Shown piece after piece: positions 35,415 to 44,705 of a stretch of 64,000 nt of DNA. Origin of the DNA: an uncultured Agathobacter sp. (GTDB taxonomy: Bacteria > Bacillota > Clostridia > Lachnospirales > Lachnospiraceae); NCBI GenBank assembly GCA_934316545.1, contig CAKRDT010000004.1, positions 20,766 through 84,765 of the forward strand. The letters are read 5' to 3'. The notes under the pieces were generated by a model. It ran no database searches and was not told the origin of the DNA. It saw only the letters and a list, made by a program, of their open reading frames with translations. Both the position numbers and the translations under genes were made by a program. The number at the start of each line of letters is the position of its first letter. The stretch's first letter is position 1.

Positions 35415-35867
35415 CTAGGCATTCTTCATAATCTGCCGTATTTGAGCTTTGCTTACACTCTCATATATCTCACTGGGCAATTCTATCTTTATTACTTCTA
35501 TATCGAACCGCCTTATACTTTCAGCAATAAACGACTTCCCAAGCAGATATCTCTTAACCTTATCATCAGCAACAAAAATCACTTTTCGATACCTAACACC
35601 TTTACACTTATCAAGCAGAAGCATTTTCAATATATCCTGTGAAACTTTGTGCTGTTGTCCCACTTTCAGATTCCCTATATGTGCATAAATCTCACATACT
35701 ATCTTTTCTGTTTCCGAATACAAATCAGGCTCTATATGTACCCCTTCTCCAATTACCACTTTTGCATTGTGTTCAAACTTGCATCCCAACATATTTTCAG
35801 CTTCTGTTGCAATATAACACTCTGCATTTTGCTGTTCTCTTGAATCAGACTTACTTTTGTCCATCAT
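35415..35867 (-). CDS. Hypothetical protein, possible nuclease-like fold
   Basis: 150 residues starting MMDKSKSDSREQQNAECYIA. The middle (VHIEPDLYSETEKIVCEIYAHIGNLK) has the spacing of a PD-(D/E)XK nuclease core: PD, then E-x-Y with a following Lys. That is only a resemblance. The C-terminal half (YRKVIFVADDKVKRYLLG) is an alpha/beta pattern. Neighbours are the toxin-antitoxin pair and a small membrane protein. Not recognised as a named family. Confidence 0.55.
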   Translation of the reverse strand: MMDKSKSDSREQQNAECYIATEAENMLGCKFEHNAKVVIGEGVHIEPDLYSETEKIVCEIYAHIGNLKVGQQHKVSQDILKMLLLDKCKGVRYRKVIFVADDKVKRYLLGKSFIAESIRRFDIEVIKIELPSEIYESVSKAQIRQIMKNA

Positions 35868-35870
35868 TTC

Positions 35871-36134
35871 TTATCCTCTTATAATCCAACACATGACAAT
35901 AGCTACAATAACAACTACTATCACAGATACCGTAGTTGAGGCATTCGTTTGATGATTATTTTCCAGCTCATCCATGATAATCAAATCCTCTTCATCTTGG
36001 ATTCCATTTTTATTAAAATCCATTCCCATAAATCCACACCTCACTTGTTCTGTTGGATAATAGTACCACTGATCATATTTTGAAATTTCTTTTAATTTAA
36101 TATCCTTAATCGTATCATAATAGATCTTCTGCAA
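35871..36134 (-). CDS. Small membrane protein with EF-hand-like segment, N terminus disturbed
   Basis: Up to 87 residues. The first codons (TTG at 36134) arise inside the IS66 remnant, so the original start is probably lost. DFNKNGIQDEEDL resembles a calcium-binding or dockerin-like loop. The last 23 residues (TTVSVIVVVIVAIVMCWIIRG) form a membrane helix. Its stop lies 3 bp before the next gene, suggesting a two-gene unit. Function unknown. Confidence 0.5.
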   Translation of the reverse strand: MQKIYYDTIKDIKLKEISKYDQWYYYPTEQVRCGFMGMDFNKNGIQDEEDLIIMDELENNHQTNASTTVSVIVVVIVAIVMCWIIRG

Positions 36135-36415
36135 CGCCTTGCATGTGCCCAGCAGTTCGCATTTGTTACATCTGGCAGCTTTTTGTCAACCAGATGGTAT
36201 TGCTGCAAACTGTCAGTTACAAGGACTCCCTTATAGTCCTTGTAAAAATCTAGAGGTTTTTGATGATCACGCCCCTTCTGATATTCATAGATCACGATTG
36301 GACGCCTGGTATAAAACTCTCCGGAGCGGTGCATCCACATATATCATTTACTGTTGGGGTGGTCGCTGTCTGCTATCACCTGCGTTGGGGTTTCATCAAA
36401 ATGTGTTTTTTCGTA
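36135..36415 (-). pseudogene. IS66-family transposase remnant
   Basis: On the minus strand HFDETPTQVIADSDHPNSK, an in-frame stop, then YMWMHRSGEFYTRRPIVIYE, QKPLDFYKDYKGVLVTDS and NCWAHARR. These are the central catalytic region of an IS66 TnpC transposase, about 90 of its 500 or so residues. Both ends are missing and a stop codon interrupts it. Confidence 0.75.
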
Positions 36416-36522
36416 TATAGCATCATTGCCATATATCTCTTTGCAAAATCATTTGCTTGTGCTTCTGTCATTTTTATATCAAATAACACCTCATCTGGTA
36501 TTTTCATAGCTATCGTACACAT
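36376..36522 (-). pseudogene. Truncated UPF0175-like antitoxin gene
   Basis: From the ATG at 36522 (GGAGGTG upstream) the product begins MCTIAMKIPDEVLFDIKMTE and QANDFAKRYMAMMLYTKK, which resembles the N-terminal half of small UPF0175 proteins. After the Lys-rich end it runs into the IS66 remnant and stops at residue 48. Family members are about 70-90 residues, so it is cut short. Confidence 0.5.
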
Positions 36523-36596
36523 CTGAAACACCTCCAATTTTTTATATTTATTATATCGTCATTTTTTTATTCTAACAGCAGAAAAAAAGTAACTCC

Positions 36597-36730
36597 TTAA
36601 ATTTTAACAAAAAAATCCACAGAACAGATTTCTCTATTCTGTGGAAATGTCACACCCATTTTCTTTACTTTTGGCAAGACACCTAATATACCTGTTACAT
36701 TAACGCCCAAATACTTTGCAGTTCTAGCCG
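36597..36730 (-). pseudogene. C-terminal fragment resembling a DUF3368/PIN-type toxin
   Basis: The minus-strand reading ARTAKYLGVNVTGILGVLPK and VKKMG resembles the conserved end of DUF3368 PIN-domain proteins, which are partners of UPF0175. No start codon of its own is evident; it overlaps the end of the secreted-protein gene upstream. With the UPF0175-like fragment it would be the remains of one toxin-antitoxin locus. Tentative. Confidence 0.35.
36609..36644 (-). terminator. Intrinsic terminator
   Basis: CCACAGAA (36617-36624) pairs with TTCTGTGG (36637-36644); seven T follow on the minus strand. Confidence 0.75.
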
Positions 36731-38221
36731 TATGCGTCAATTTTATTAGGTCTGGTGGTTGCGATACTCCATCCATAAAGCGTGTCTTCAAAGCGCGAGT
36801 CTGTCAGTTCCGCAATAGCAGCGGCTGACACATAGTATTTTCCGTCAATCTTGTAACAAGAAATTCCGACTACTTCGCCATCCCACACAAAGCTTGTGGT
36901 TGGAACGGTTACTTTATGCTTTTTGCCGTTGCCTTTCTTCAAAGTCGCTTTCTTTCCCTTATAATCCGGGAAGTCCTCTGAATAATAGCTGTATTTATTG
37001 ATTCCATACACAGTAGCGATGTCGCCATCCTCCATATGATAAGAACCATTGATGGCTTTTATTTTCTGCAATGCCTTATAATTATTCGGATTCATATGGT
37101 ACTTTTTCAGGATTTTCAGAGCCTCCGCTGAATATGCGGTGTTGCCCAGCGCAGACCACGGTGCGTCGAGAACGAGCTTTCCCTTCGGTTTTCCAAGCTT
37201 TTTGATATCTGCGAGCGAATAATAATCTTCAAATCCGCCCAGATATTTTGTCGGGATATAGCACTTCTTTGAATTAAACCACACCTGTGAATAACCGCTG
37301 CCGGCATTTTTCTTAACGACCTGAAGCATAGCACCTTTTTTCACAGCTCCCTCTACAGAGGCCGACGCATTTGCCTGTGAAGTAATATCGACCGGATCAT
37401 CCGCTGTGACAACCGCATTATATTGCATCGTCGGCTTGTTCTCGTCTGAAAACCGCAAATTTACATATCTGGCATTGACATAGTAAAGTCCCTGCTTGAA
37501 ATAAATCTGATAATGTCCATTGATCGGAGTCGTCTTTGTCACCTGGAACAACTGATTTGTCTCAATCAGTCCCGCAGCCACATATTTATCACTCGCCGGA
37601 GTTGTCTTTACATAAATATTACAGGTTGCTTTCCCTGATGCTGTAATCTCTGGTATATCTAACTGCTGATTTCTCGCATCAGTGATGTAAACATACTTGC
37701 GCGGCATAAAATACACGCCCGGCTTCCAGCTGGCATACTGCTCCGTTCCAAGTCCGCCACAGGTGCTGGTAAGTCCCTGTCCAACATCGATTCCACCCGA
37801 ACTCCAGATAGCGATAAGCAGTCTGACTCAGTTCCTCAATTCTTTTTTTATGATAGTTGATCGGAGGTCGACCCGGATAGAAATATGCCTTTGCTACCGT
37901 CGTGTGTACCACAGCCTTACCCCAATAACTGCTCTTGAGGCTAGGCGGCATCTCGCGGGGAATCCATTCATTCGGAACCGTCCGTCCATAGATTGCATAT
38001 ACTTTTCCCTTTGTGTTCTCCTCACTTCCATACAGATACTTCGACAGAAAATCCATATCTAACGGAAATGGATAAAGATCGGCATTCGGATCTTCTGTCG
38101 GGTAGGCTACCGATGCAGCAAATGCATCTGTCGGAATCAACGTGATCATCATAGCTATGATCAGCGTAAATATGACTGATTTTTTTAAACCGGTCATTCT
38201 TCTTTGACTTACAACTTTCAT
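36724..38221 (-). pseudogene. Secreted SH3-like protein gene split by a frameshift
   Basis: The 5' part (from 38221) encodes a signal peptide (LKKSVIFTLIIAMMITLIP...AFA) and about 130 further residues to RIEELSQTAY. The natural continuation (AIWSSGGIDVGQGLTSTCGG, YASWKPGVYFMPRKYVYIT) is in another frame from about 37812. It runs 360 residues to NKIDAYG. Repeated segments such as KKNAGSGYSQVWFNSKKCYI and TPINGHYQIYFKQGLYYVNA suggest SH3-like wall-binding repeats. The two halves together make a coherent protein of about 500 residues. Either a real frameshift or an assembly error. Confidence 0.75.
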
Positions 38222-38256
38222 AACACCCCCCTTGTGTGATCGATTTTCTTAGTCAG

Positions 38257-38286
38257 ATTATATAACGTATAATATAGGCATATCAA
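38257..38286 (-). promoter_or_regulatory. Promoter of the SH3-like secreted protein gene
   Basis: TTGATA (38281-38286), 18 bases, TATAAT (38257-38262) on the minus strand, followed by AGGGGGG before the ATG at 38221. Confidence 0.55.
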
Positions 38287-38350
38287 GCCCATGTGCCTTG
38301 CACAAGGTTCACCCTGTTCTTCATCAAATCCAAACTCATAAAAAAGACCG

Positions 38351-41300
38351 CTATTTACTCAATGACATTCGATACAGAAATTCTGCTGCCTCCGCTCTTG
38401 TACAAGCGGCATCCGGATTGAATTTTCCTTTGCGATTTCCCTTTACAATCCCCTTCTTTTTTGCCCATGCCACTGCCTGCGCGTAATATTTATCAGAAGA
38501 AACATCTTTAAAGGTTTCTGTTTTCTTTGCCTTTGGTTTTCCTTCCATACGCCATAACATGGTAATCACCTGGGCTTTGGTAATGGTATTATTTGGTTTC
38601 TTTCCATCGGAAATTCCGTTGTCTTTCGCCCAGGCCTGCGCTTTACTATACCATTTCTTTCCGCCTGTAAGGTCGGCATCATCCCATCTCGCCAAGGCAG
38701 TCCAAAGCTGGGCGCGGGTAGCTGCTGCATCAGGGGCAAAGGTGGTGCTGCTCTTTCCGTTCATCAATCCGCGCGAACTTACAAAGTCGATGGAATCTTT
38801 CGCTTTATGCTTTCTGGTATCGGTGAATTTTTTTGCATTGTCTACGATCTTCACTGTGGTATCTTCGTCTATTGTCAACCGGATACCGTTTTTTGCAGCA
38901 ACAGATTTCTTTACAATTTCCTCGGTACCATCTGCTTTAACAAGGACTGCAACCGTACCTGCTGTCATATTTTTAACCGGAATGAGCACTTTAGCCTTCC
39001 TTACATTCTCCGGAAGCTTAATTGTTACCGTGGATGCAGATTTTGTCTTTTTATCCGCATTTACTTCAACCGGAAGCTTCACTGCTTTACCTGATTTCTC
39101 AGCATTTGCGATCGCCTTTTCGCTAATCTGCACTTCCGCTGTGATCGTACCCTTCTTGTCTTTCTCTATTGTAGCGGTAGTTCCGTCTGCGTCCTTGATG
39201 TCCGGCTGAATCACCGTCTCCGCAGATGAATTCTCACCTGATGTGGTATCACTGCCGGAAGAACTTCCTTCACCTGCTGAAGTACTTCCTCCCGTTGAAG
39301 ATCCGCCTCCTGCTGATGATCCGCCTCCTGTTGATGATCCTCCTGTTGATGATCCGCCTCCTGTTGACGATCCGCCTCCTGACGTTGTTCCTCCGCTGGT
39401 ATCCGCTTTTTTCGTTACGGTTACGGTAACACGGTTACTGTCGGCCGCAAGATATTTCTCATTATCCCCGGAATAATGAGCAGTAAATGTATAAGTACCA
39501 GCTTTATCAAGACTGATCGTCTGTGCAGCCCCTGTACCGGATATCGGCATATAAGGATCTACCGAATAATTCACACCGCTTAAATCCACACCAAAACCTG
39601 ATGTCTCGCTGACACTTAACACGACCTGTTCACCTTCGGTCACTATATTCCGGCTTGCTGTCAGCAGAATGGAGGGAGCTTTCTTAACAGCGGGTGAAGG
39701 TGCGATATATTCACTCCATCTTGCAAACAGCTCCGTATCTCTGTCGTATGTTCTTGTTAGATCAACTTTTTCGCCATCCGTGCCATCTGTCGTATACCAT
39801 CCGTCAAACACATAACCTTCACGGGCCGGTGCCGGAAGATCACCGAGTTTTCCATTGATTCCGGTCGTTTTTGTTGTATTTTCTCTTCCGTCTTTATAGT
39901 AAAAAGTAACTGTATAACTCTTTGCAGGCTCCGGCGCCGGCAAGCTATCCTGACCTTCGTTTGGAAGCGTTCCTTCGTAAGCAAGAACCTTGCCCTGCTC
40001 ATCCCTCACTGCATATCCGACTGTGTCACCGATTCGCAGATCTGCATTGGACGGGATGGTATATAAGAGGGAACAGTTTTTCAAACCGGAATCAAAATCA
40101 CTTCCATGATATTCCAACGTTCCCTTCGGGCGGAAATTGCCCTTTTCCGTCCAAAGCGGAATCTCGAATGTCTCTGACGCTAGCACAGGCTGATCACCAG
40201 CAGTAGCAATTGTTCCGTCAGCATGGTTTACCCATACCTGTAATGTCACCTGACTGAGCTTTGTATCGGAAAGGTTCTGCACGATCGTACGCAGTTCAAT
40301 CTCCTGCCCCCTCATCTTTTCTGGTTGAAAAGCAATTTTATATGCCCCTGTCAAAAGGCGTGACCTTTTATCCGCGTCAAATCTGCCATAACCCGAACCG
40401 GTTGCATCACTAAAATCTGAAAGCTTCGTATATGCATCTGTGCGTTTTGTCACTTCCGGCTCTGCCACATAGAGATCCGGTCCATCTGTGACCAGCTGCC
40501 GCATCCGCTTATTTCCCTGCAGCTTACATACCTCACAGAAATCATAATCTGTCCAGCGCATCATACATTCACGGCTGGAATTGTAAATCTTATCCGTATC
40601 AGAATCCGTATGCGGAACACTGTATGTCTTCCGGAAGCCCAGCAGCTGCTTCCATTTTACCTGTTCAGGATTGCTGATTACCGTTCTGTTTAGCGAGGTT
40701 TTTTCAGCCGCTTCTCCCATAAAAGATCCGCTGTTATACTCGTCTCCGAGCCACAACAGCCCATGACCAAGCTCATGCGTAAACGTTTTGACTGCACGAT
40801 CGCTGTATGCAGGGCTGACAATATAATGGAATCCGGATTCAAGATTGTTGGATGCCCCACCAAAATCCTTTGCAGAATTGACCAGAAGTACGAACTGGCT
40901 GATGTAGTCATGTACATATTTATACTTTTCATAATCTCCATCTACATTCGGATCTGTCTGCTGCGGAATATGGGCATCATGCACTTTCTCGATAAATGCC
41001 GGTCCGATGCATCGTTCAAAAATATGATTTTTCCATGTACTTCCGTTCACGGATATATTCTGTCCCAGCACATCAAAAAATGTGCTGTCGTAACCGGATT
41101 GATCTCTGTACGTTTTATCCGATGCCGTACATAATGCGTATACATTGAAGCGGTCCTTGTACGTCTTATATGGCTCATACTGCATCGCGCCATCCCATAA
41201 CCGTTTGGCATCCGCAACAAATTGTCTCTGCTGTCCTTTTGTATAACCTTCGCCGCAGATGACGACAACCATATTCTCATTATCGCTGCGCGTCTTCTGG

Positions 41301-42379
41301 ATGACCTGGATCGGTATCGTTGTAGATTCGTATTTCTTGCTTTTAGAATAATTCGGTCCAAGATATAACTGTATACTCTTGTCAAGCGGAACATCCCACT
41401 CCTGCCCCGGTGTCGGTCCGTCTCCGGAAACCTTAAAGTTTTCCTCCGGTTTATTTACGGCCGCACCGCGGTAAGGGGAAGCAGCTGTACCGTTTCCACC
41501 ACTCACCTGATAATATTGCGTATCAAGATAAAAAGCCGGACGGACGCCATAAAACCCTAAATAAGGAGAGGTTCTGCCTACTCTTCCATCCGTCTCCACA
41601 TAACGCATATCGTGGTTACAATCCGTTACCGGAGTCCGAAGCCAGTAAGGCCACTGCATGCCACCCTTATAAGCAATATGATAACGGCCTCCGAGCTGAC
41701 TGTTATTTTTATAAACCTTGTTTATCTGCTTTACATCCATTAAGAATACTTTATCCGTAACGTTCTCATAATAGGCCTGATCAAATCCGTTAGCGGCTGC
41801 TTCTATATTTGTGTCATAAGGCAGATCTGCCCCCTGACCTTCGATCATTCCCGCATTATATTCCGGATGGGATACGATCGAACGCTGGGTTACCGTTTTA
41901 ATCGCTGCGATCTCGCCCTCTTGAAAGCCGTTTAAAAAGCCGGCTACCTGGTCATATGGATTCTCTCCTACAAAACCTCTCTTTGGAGGGTTTCCGCAAA
42001 GCCATTCTACCTTCCCGGCTTCCGCCTTGGAATTCAGCCAGGAACGCATATTGCTGTCACGCCATTGATTTGAGCCATATGTCCCGCGCTTTAAGTTACG
42101 GCTGTGTGAACGCGTAGCGCTGTTTTCACTTGTTTTGGCATCATAAGCCATCATTGCCAGCACCTGATCGGAGAGCATGAGCGGTCCTATCTCATCAACA
42201 TCGACGCAACGCCATAAGATTGGTTTCTCATCATAGGTACCCATCTGAATATAGTCTCCTATATGGATTTCGGTTGCCTTCTCAGCTGCTTTCGCTGTCT
42301 CCGTCACCGGAATCGATAGCGCCGACAGTATCATACAAAAACACAGCACTAGAGGAATTAATTTTTTTCTCATAAGCAT
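38351..42379 (-). CDS. S-layer-anchored M64-family metallopeptidase
   Basis: 1342 residues. Signal peptide 1-31; a DUF6273-like domain about 36-290 (IGDYIQMGTYDEKPILWRCVD); an M64 (IgA-peptidase-type) domain about 345-650 with the zinc motif HELGHGLLWLGDEY at 535-548 (His535, Glu536, His539, Asp546). After a beta-rich region comes an InlB B-repeat-like (Flg_new) domain (GYVFDGWYTTDG), a Gly/Ser-rich linker of about 60 residues, and three SLH repeats in the last 160 residues (TRAQLWTALARW, TKAQVITMLWRM, TRAEAAEFLYRM). It is probably displayed on the cell surface through the SLH domains. Substrate unknown; the M64 founder cleaves IgA. Confidence 0.88.
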   Translation of the reverse strand: MLMRKKLIPLVLCFCMILSALSIPVTETAKAAEKATEIHIGDYIQMGTYDEKPILWRCVDVDEIGPLMLSDQVLAMMAYDAKTSENSATRSHSRNLKRGTYGSNQWRDSNMRSWLNSKAEAGKVEWLCGNPPKRGFVGENPYDQVAGFLNGFQEGEIAAIKTVTQRSIVSHPEYNAGMIEGQGADLPYDTNIEAAANGFDQAYYENVTDKVFLMDVKQINKVYKNNSQLGGRYHIAYKGGMQWPYWLRTPVTDCNHDMRYVETDGRVGRTSPYLGFYGVRPAFYLDTQYYQVSGGNGTAASPYRGAAVNKPEENFKVSGDGPTPGQEWDVPLDKSIQLYLGPNYSKSKKYESTTIPIQVIQKTRSDNENMVVVICGEGYTKGQQRQFVADAKRLWDGAMQYEPYKTYKDRFNVYALCTASDKTYRDQSGYDSTFFDVLGQNISVNGSTWKNHIFERCIGPAFIEKVHDAHIPQQTDPNVDGDYEKYKYVHDYISQFVLLVNSAKDFGGASNNLESGFHYIVSPAYSDRAVKTFTHELGHGLLWLGDEYNSGSFMGEAAEKTSLNRTVISNPEQVKWKQLLGFRKTYSVPHTDSDTDKIYNSSRECMMRWTDYDFCEVCKLQGNKRMRQLVTDGPDLYVAEPEVTKRTDAYTKLSDFSDATGSGYGRFDADKRSRLLTGAYKIAFQPEKMRGQEIELRTIVQNLSDTKLSQVTLQVWVNHADGTIATAGDQPVLASETFEIPLWTEKGNFRPKGTLEYHGSDFDSGLKNCSLLYTIPSNADLRIGDTVGYAVRDEQGKVLAYEGTLPNEGQDSLPAPEPAKSYTVTFYYKDGRENTTKTTGINGKLGDLPAPAREGYVFDGWYTTDGTDGEKVDLTRTYDRDTELFARWSEYIAPSPAVKKAPSILLTASRNIVTEGEQVVLSVSETSGFGVDLSGVNYSVDPYMPISGTGAAQTISLDKAGTYTFTAHYSGDNEKYLAADSNRVTVTVTKKADTSGGTTSGGGSSTGGGSSTGGSSTGGGSSAGGGSSTGGSTSAGEGSSSGSDTTSGENSSAETVIQPDIKDADGTTATIEKDKKGTITAEVQISEKAIANAEKSGKAVKLPVEVNADKKTKSASTVTIKLPENVRKAKVLIPVKNMTAGTVAVLVKADGTEEIVKKSVAAKNGIRLTIDEDTTVKIVDNAKKFTDTRKHKAKDSIDFVSSRGLMNGKSSTTFAPDAAATRAQLWTALARWDDADLTGGKKWYSKAQAWAKDNGISDGKKPNNTITKAQVITMLWRMEGKPKAKKTETFKDVSSDKYYAQAVAWAKKKGIVKGNRKGKFNPDAACTRAEAAEFLYRMSLSK

Positions 42380-42412
42380 CTTTTACCTTTCTTTTTCTCT
42401 GTGATTCATTTA

Positions 42413-42441
42413 TTGTTACATGGTCTGATAGAAGCTGTCAA
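42413..42441 (-). promoter_or_regulatory. Promoter of the M64 peptidase gene
   Basis: A perfect TTGACA (42436-42441), 17 bases, TAACAA (42413-42418) on the minus strand, 34 bases before the ATG. Confidence 0.5.
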
Positions 42442-42468
42442 GCCACAACACGCATCTACTTTCCGAAA

Positions 42469-43620
42469 CTACTTTCTGAAACTAAAATAAGCTCCGGTCT
42501 CCTTCATTCCACCTCTGCATTCCGCAAGCTCACTGACCGTCACAAGCTGATAGCCCCGTTTCACAAGCTCCGGAATGATCGTTTCCGATGCGCTTGCTGT
42601 GGCACTGTAGAGGTCATGCATTAACACAACATCACCGTCCTTCACATGATTCAACACAGCCCGCTTCGTACTGTCCGCGTTGCGGGTTTTCCAATCCAAG
42701 GTATCGATCGACCATATTATGGAAGGCTTTCCTACCCACTTCTTCACATTCTCATTCGTTGCACCACCTGTCGGACGCATGATCACAGTTGTCTGTCCCG
42801 TTACCTTTTTGACCGCCTTGTCCGTCCTGCTCATCTGCTCCTTTACACCGGCTTCACTCAGGCGCGGCAGCGATTTATGCTCGTATGTATGGTTTCCGAT
42901 CTCGCATCCCATATCATATGCCTTCTTCACCGTATCCGAATATGTCGGAACGCGATTACCTACAACAAAAAATGTAGCGACCGCATCATTCTTTTTAAGG
43001 GTTGTCAGGACACGCGGTGTATAGATCGATGGTCCGTCATCATAAGTCAGAGCGACCATTTTCTTGTTCTTGTCAATTTTTCTTGTCAAAACGCCTTTTT
43101 CATCAAACACACACAGGTAGTGGGAAATTGTTTTCCTGCCCGTCACCATTTTGCCATTCTTCGGTGAAAAATAATATTTCTTTTTATGGATCGTTTTCCA
43201 GCCGGTCTTACGCTTTCCGCTGTCTGCAAAAAAATAAGTTGCTTTACCAATCTCTTTTTTGCCGGTATATGCTTTTCCGCTTTTGCCAAAATAATATTTA
43301 TTTCCATTTACTGTCTTCCATGAATTTCTGAGCTTCTCACCATCTTTATAGAAATAAAGATCCCCTTTTTCATTTCGTACAAGCCCCTTCAAGACCGGCT
43401 CCGGTTCCGTTGTATCCTCTTCTTCCTCTTGAAGTTCTCCCTCTTCTTTATCCGACTTCGCATCGTCTTCCAAAAGCTCATCCTCTGTCCCCTGCTGTGT
43501 ATCCACCACCGTCTGTGCCTTTGTCGCTGTAATCAATACATCCTCCGGGATCAATACTGCCACGATCAAAAACAGCAGAAACATTCTGCTGATCCGCAAT
43601 GCCTTTTTCCACTTAAGCAT
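42469..43620 (-). CDS. Secreted polysaccharide deacetylase with wall-binding repeats
   Basis: 383 residues from the ATG at 43620 (GAGGAGAAGG upstream). An N-terminal hydrophobic segment (MFLLFLIVAVLIP) is followed by an acidic linker. Four to five choline-binding-like repeats follow (SWKTVNGNKYYFGKSGK, GWKTIHKKKYYFSPKNGK). The C-terminal NodB domain has the metal-binding TYDDGPS, HTYEH and RPTGG motifs. It would deacetylate peptidoglycan or another wall polymer outside the cell. It lies upstream of the M64 gene, which has its own promoter. Confidence 0.92.
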   Translation of the reverse strand: MLKWKKALRISRMFLLFLIVAVLIPEDVLITATKAQTVVDTQQGTEDELLEDDAKSDKEEGELQEEEEDTTEPEPVLKGLVRNEKGDLYFYKDGEKLRNSWKTVNGNKYYFGKSGKAYTGKKEIGKATYFFADSGKRKTGWKTIHKKKYYFSPKNGKMVTGRKTISHYLCVFDEKGVLTRKIDKNKKMVALTYDDGPSIYTPRVLTTLKKNDAVATFFVVGNRVPTYSDTVKKAYDMGCEIGNHTYEHKSLPRLSEAGVKEQMSRTDKAVKKVTGQTTVIMRPTGGATNENVKKWVGKPSIIWSIDTLDWKTRNADSTKRAVLNHVKDGDVVLMHDLYSATASASETIIPELVKRGYQLVTVSELAECRGGMKETGAYFSFRK

Positions 43621-43790
43621 GTTACCTTCTCCTCTGTTACCATCCTTTTTTCTCTTGTTATCTATCAACATCATAACCCAAACCATGCAATAACTCTATC
43701 AAATTATTTTAAAGAATTTCTTAATATCACTTTGCTTTTTTCATGCATATCTTATAGTGTACCTGCATATATGAAAGGATGGGAAAATTT

Positions 43791-44642
43791 ATGCCAAGAT
43801 TTACAAATCAGGCTCAATTGCGTTACGGCAATTCCGTAACAAATTCAAACATTGCGGTGGGGGAAATCCTCGAAGTATTGTCTATGACGAAGACTGCGGT
43901 CCGCAGCCAGTATGATCCAAACGGTCATATCACTTATGTCATCAGCATCTTAAATTCGGGAACGCTCCCCGTCAACGGACTCACAGTTACTGACAATCTC
44001 GGAGCTTACACGTCAGGTCTGACCACTCTGACTCCGCTCAACTATCTTGCCGGTTCCGTCAAATATTACATCAACGGAACTCTTCAGGCAGCGCCTGCTG
44101 TCACTGCGGGACCGCCTCTATCCATCACCGGAATCAGTGTTCCGGCGGGTGGAAATGCAGTCATTGTATATGAGACGCAGGTCAATGAATTTGCACCTCT
44201 TGCAACAGAGGCAGCCATCACAAATACTGCGACCGCAGACGGTGCCGGCATTACTGCTATCACCGCAGAAGAAACGGTAGGAGTTCTCTCCGCACCACTC
44301 CTTGCGATCACAAAATCAGTCAGCCCGGTACCTGTCACGGAAAATGGAACTTTAACCTACACCTTCCGTATCCAGAACTCCGGTAATACCGCTGCCGACG
44401 CAGCAACAGGCGTCGTTGTGACTGACACGTTTAATCCGCGTCTGTCCAACCTGACAGCCACACTCAACGGTACTACGCTTACACCAACCACGGATTACAC
44501 TTATAATGAAGCTACAGGAGAATTTGCAACCGTTGCAGGACGCATCACCGTTCCTGCTGCAAGCTTTGTTACTGATCCTGCAACAGGCGCGATCAGCACC
44601 GATCCGGGAGTCACCACCCTCACAATTTCCGGAACCATCTAA
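43791..44642 (+). CDS. DUF11-domain repeat protein
   Basis: 283 residues from the ATG at 43791. Two DUF11-type beta-sandwich repeats are visible: HITYVISILNSGTLPVNGLTVTDNL and LTYTFRIQNSGNTAADAATGVVVTD, each ending in an NEFAPLA or TLTISG strand. There is no N-terminal signal peptide, LPXTG motif or SLH domain, so how it would leave the cell is unclear. Proteins like this are often spore-surface or cell-surface structural components. Its leader and a central part are duplicated in the pseudogene at 32872. Confidence 0.8.
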   Translation: MPRFTNQAQLRYGNSVTNSNIAVGEILEVLSMTKTAVRSQYDPNGHITYVISILNSGTLPVNGLTVTDNLGAYTSGLTTLTPLNYLAGSVKYYINGTLQAAPAVTAGPPLSITGISVPAGGNAVIVYETQVNEFAPLATEAAITNTATADGAGITAITAEETVGVLSAPLLAITKSVSPVPVTENGTLTYTFRIQNSGNTAADAATGVVVTDTFNPRLSNLTATLNGTTLTPTTDYTYNEATGEFATVAGRITVPAASFVTDPATGAISTDPGVTTLTISGTI

Positions 44643-44680
44643 AATAAGGGGCAGCCTACGCTGCCCCACAAACTTATTTT
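44641..44680. terminator. Bidirectional terminator
   Basis: AAAATAAGGGGCAGC pairs with GCTGCCCC...CTTATTTT across 44641-44680, between convergent genes. The T-runs are interrupted. Confidence 0.65.
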
Positions 44681-44705
44681 CTAAATGGATATCTGTTTTT
44701 ATTCC

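Noticed and set aside
39270..39380. Short tandem repeats that could be read as a CRISPR-like array.
   Set aside because: They are GGxSS-encoding repeats in frame inside a coding sequence, without spacers of constant length.
39226..39476. Plus-strand open frames of Leu- or Pro/Asp-rich repeats.
   Set aside because: They are antisense to the Gly/Ser-rich linker of the M64 peptidase gene; the repeats come from the linker codons.
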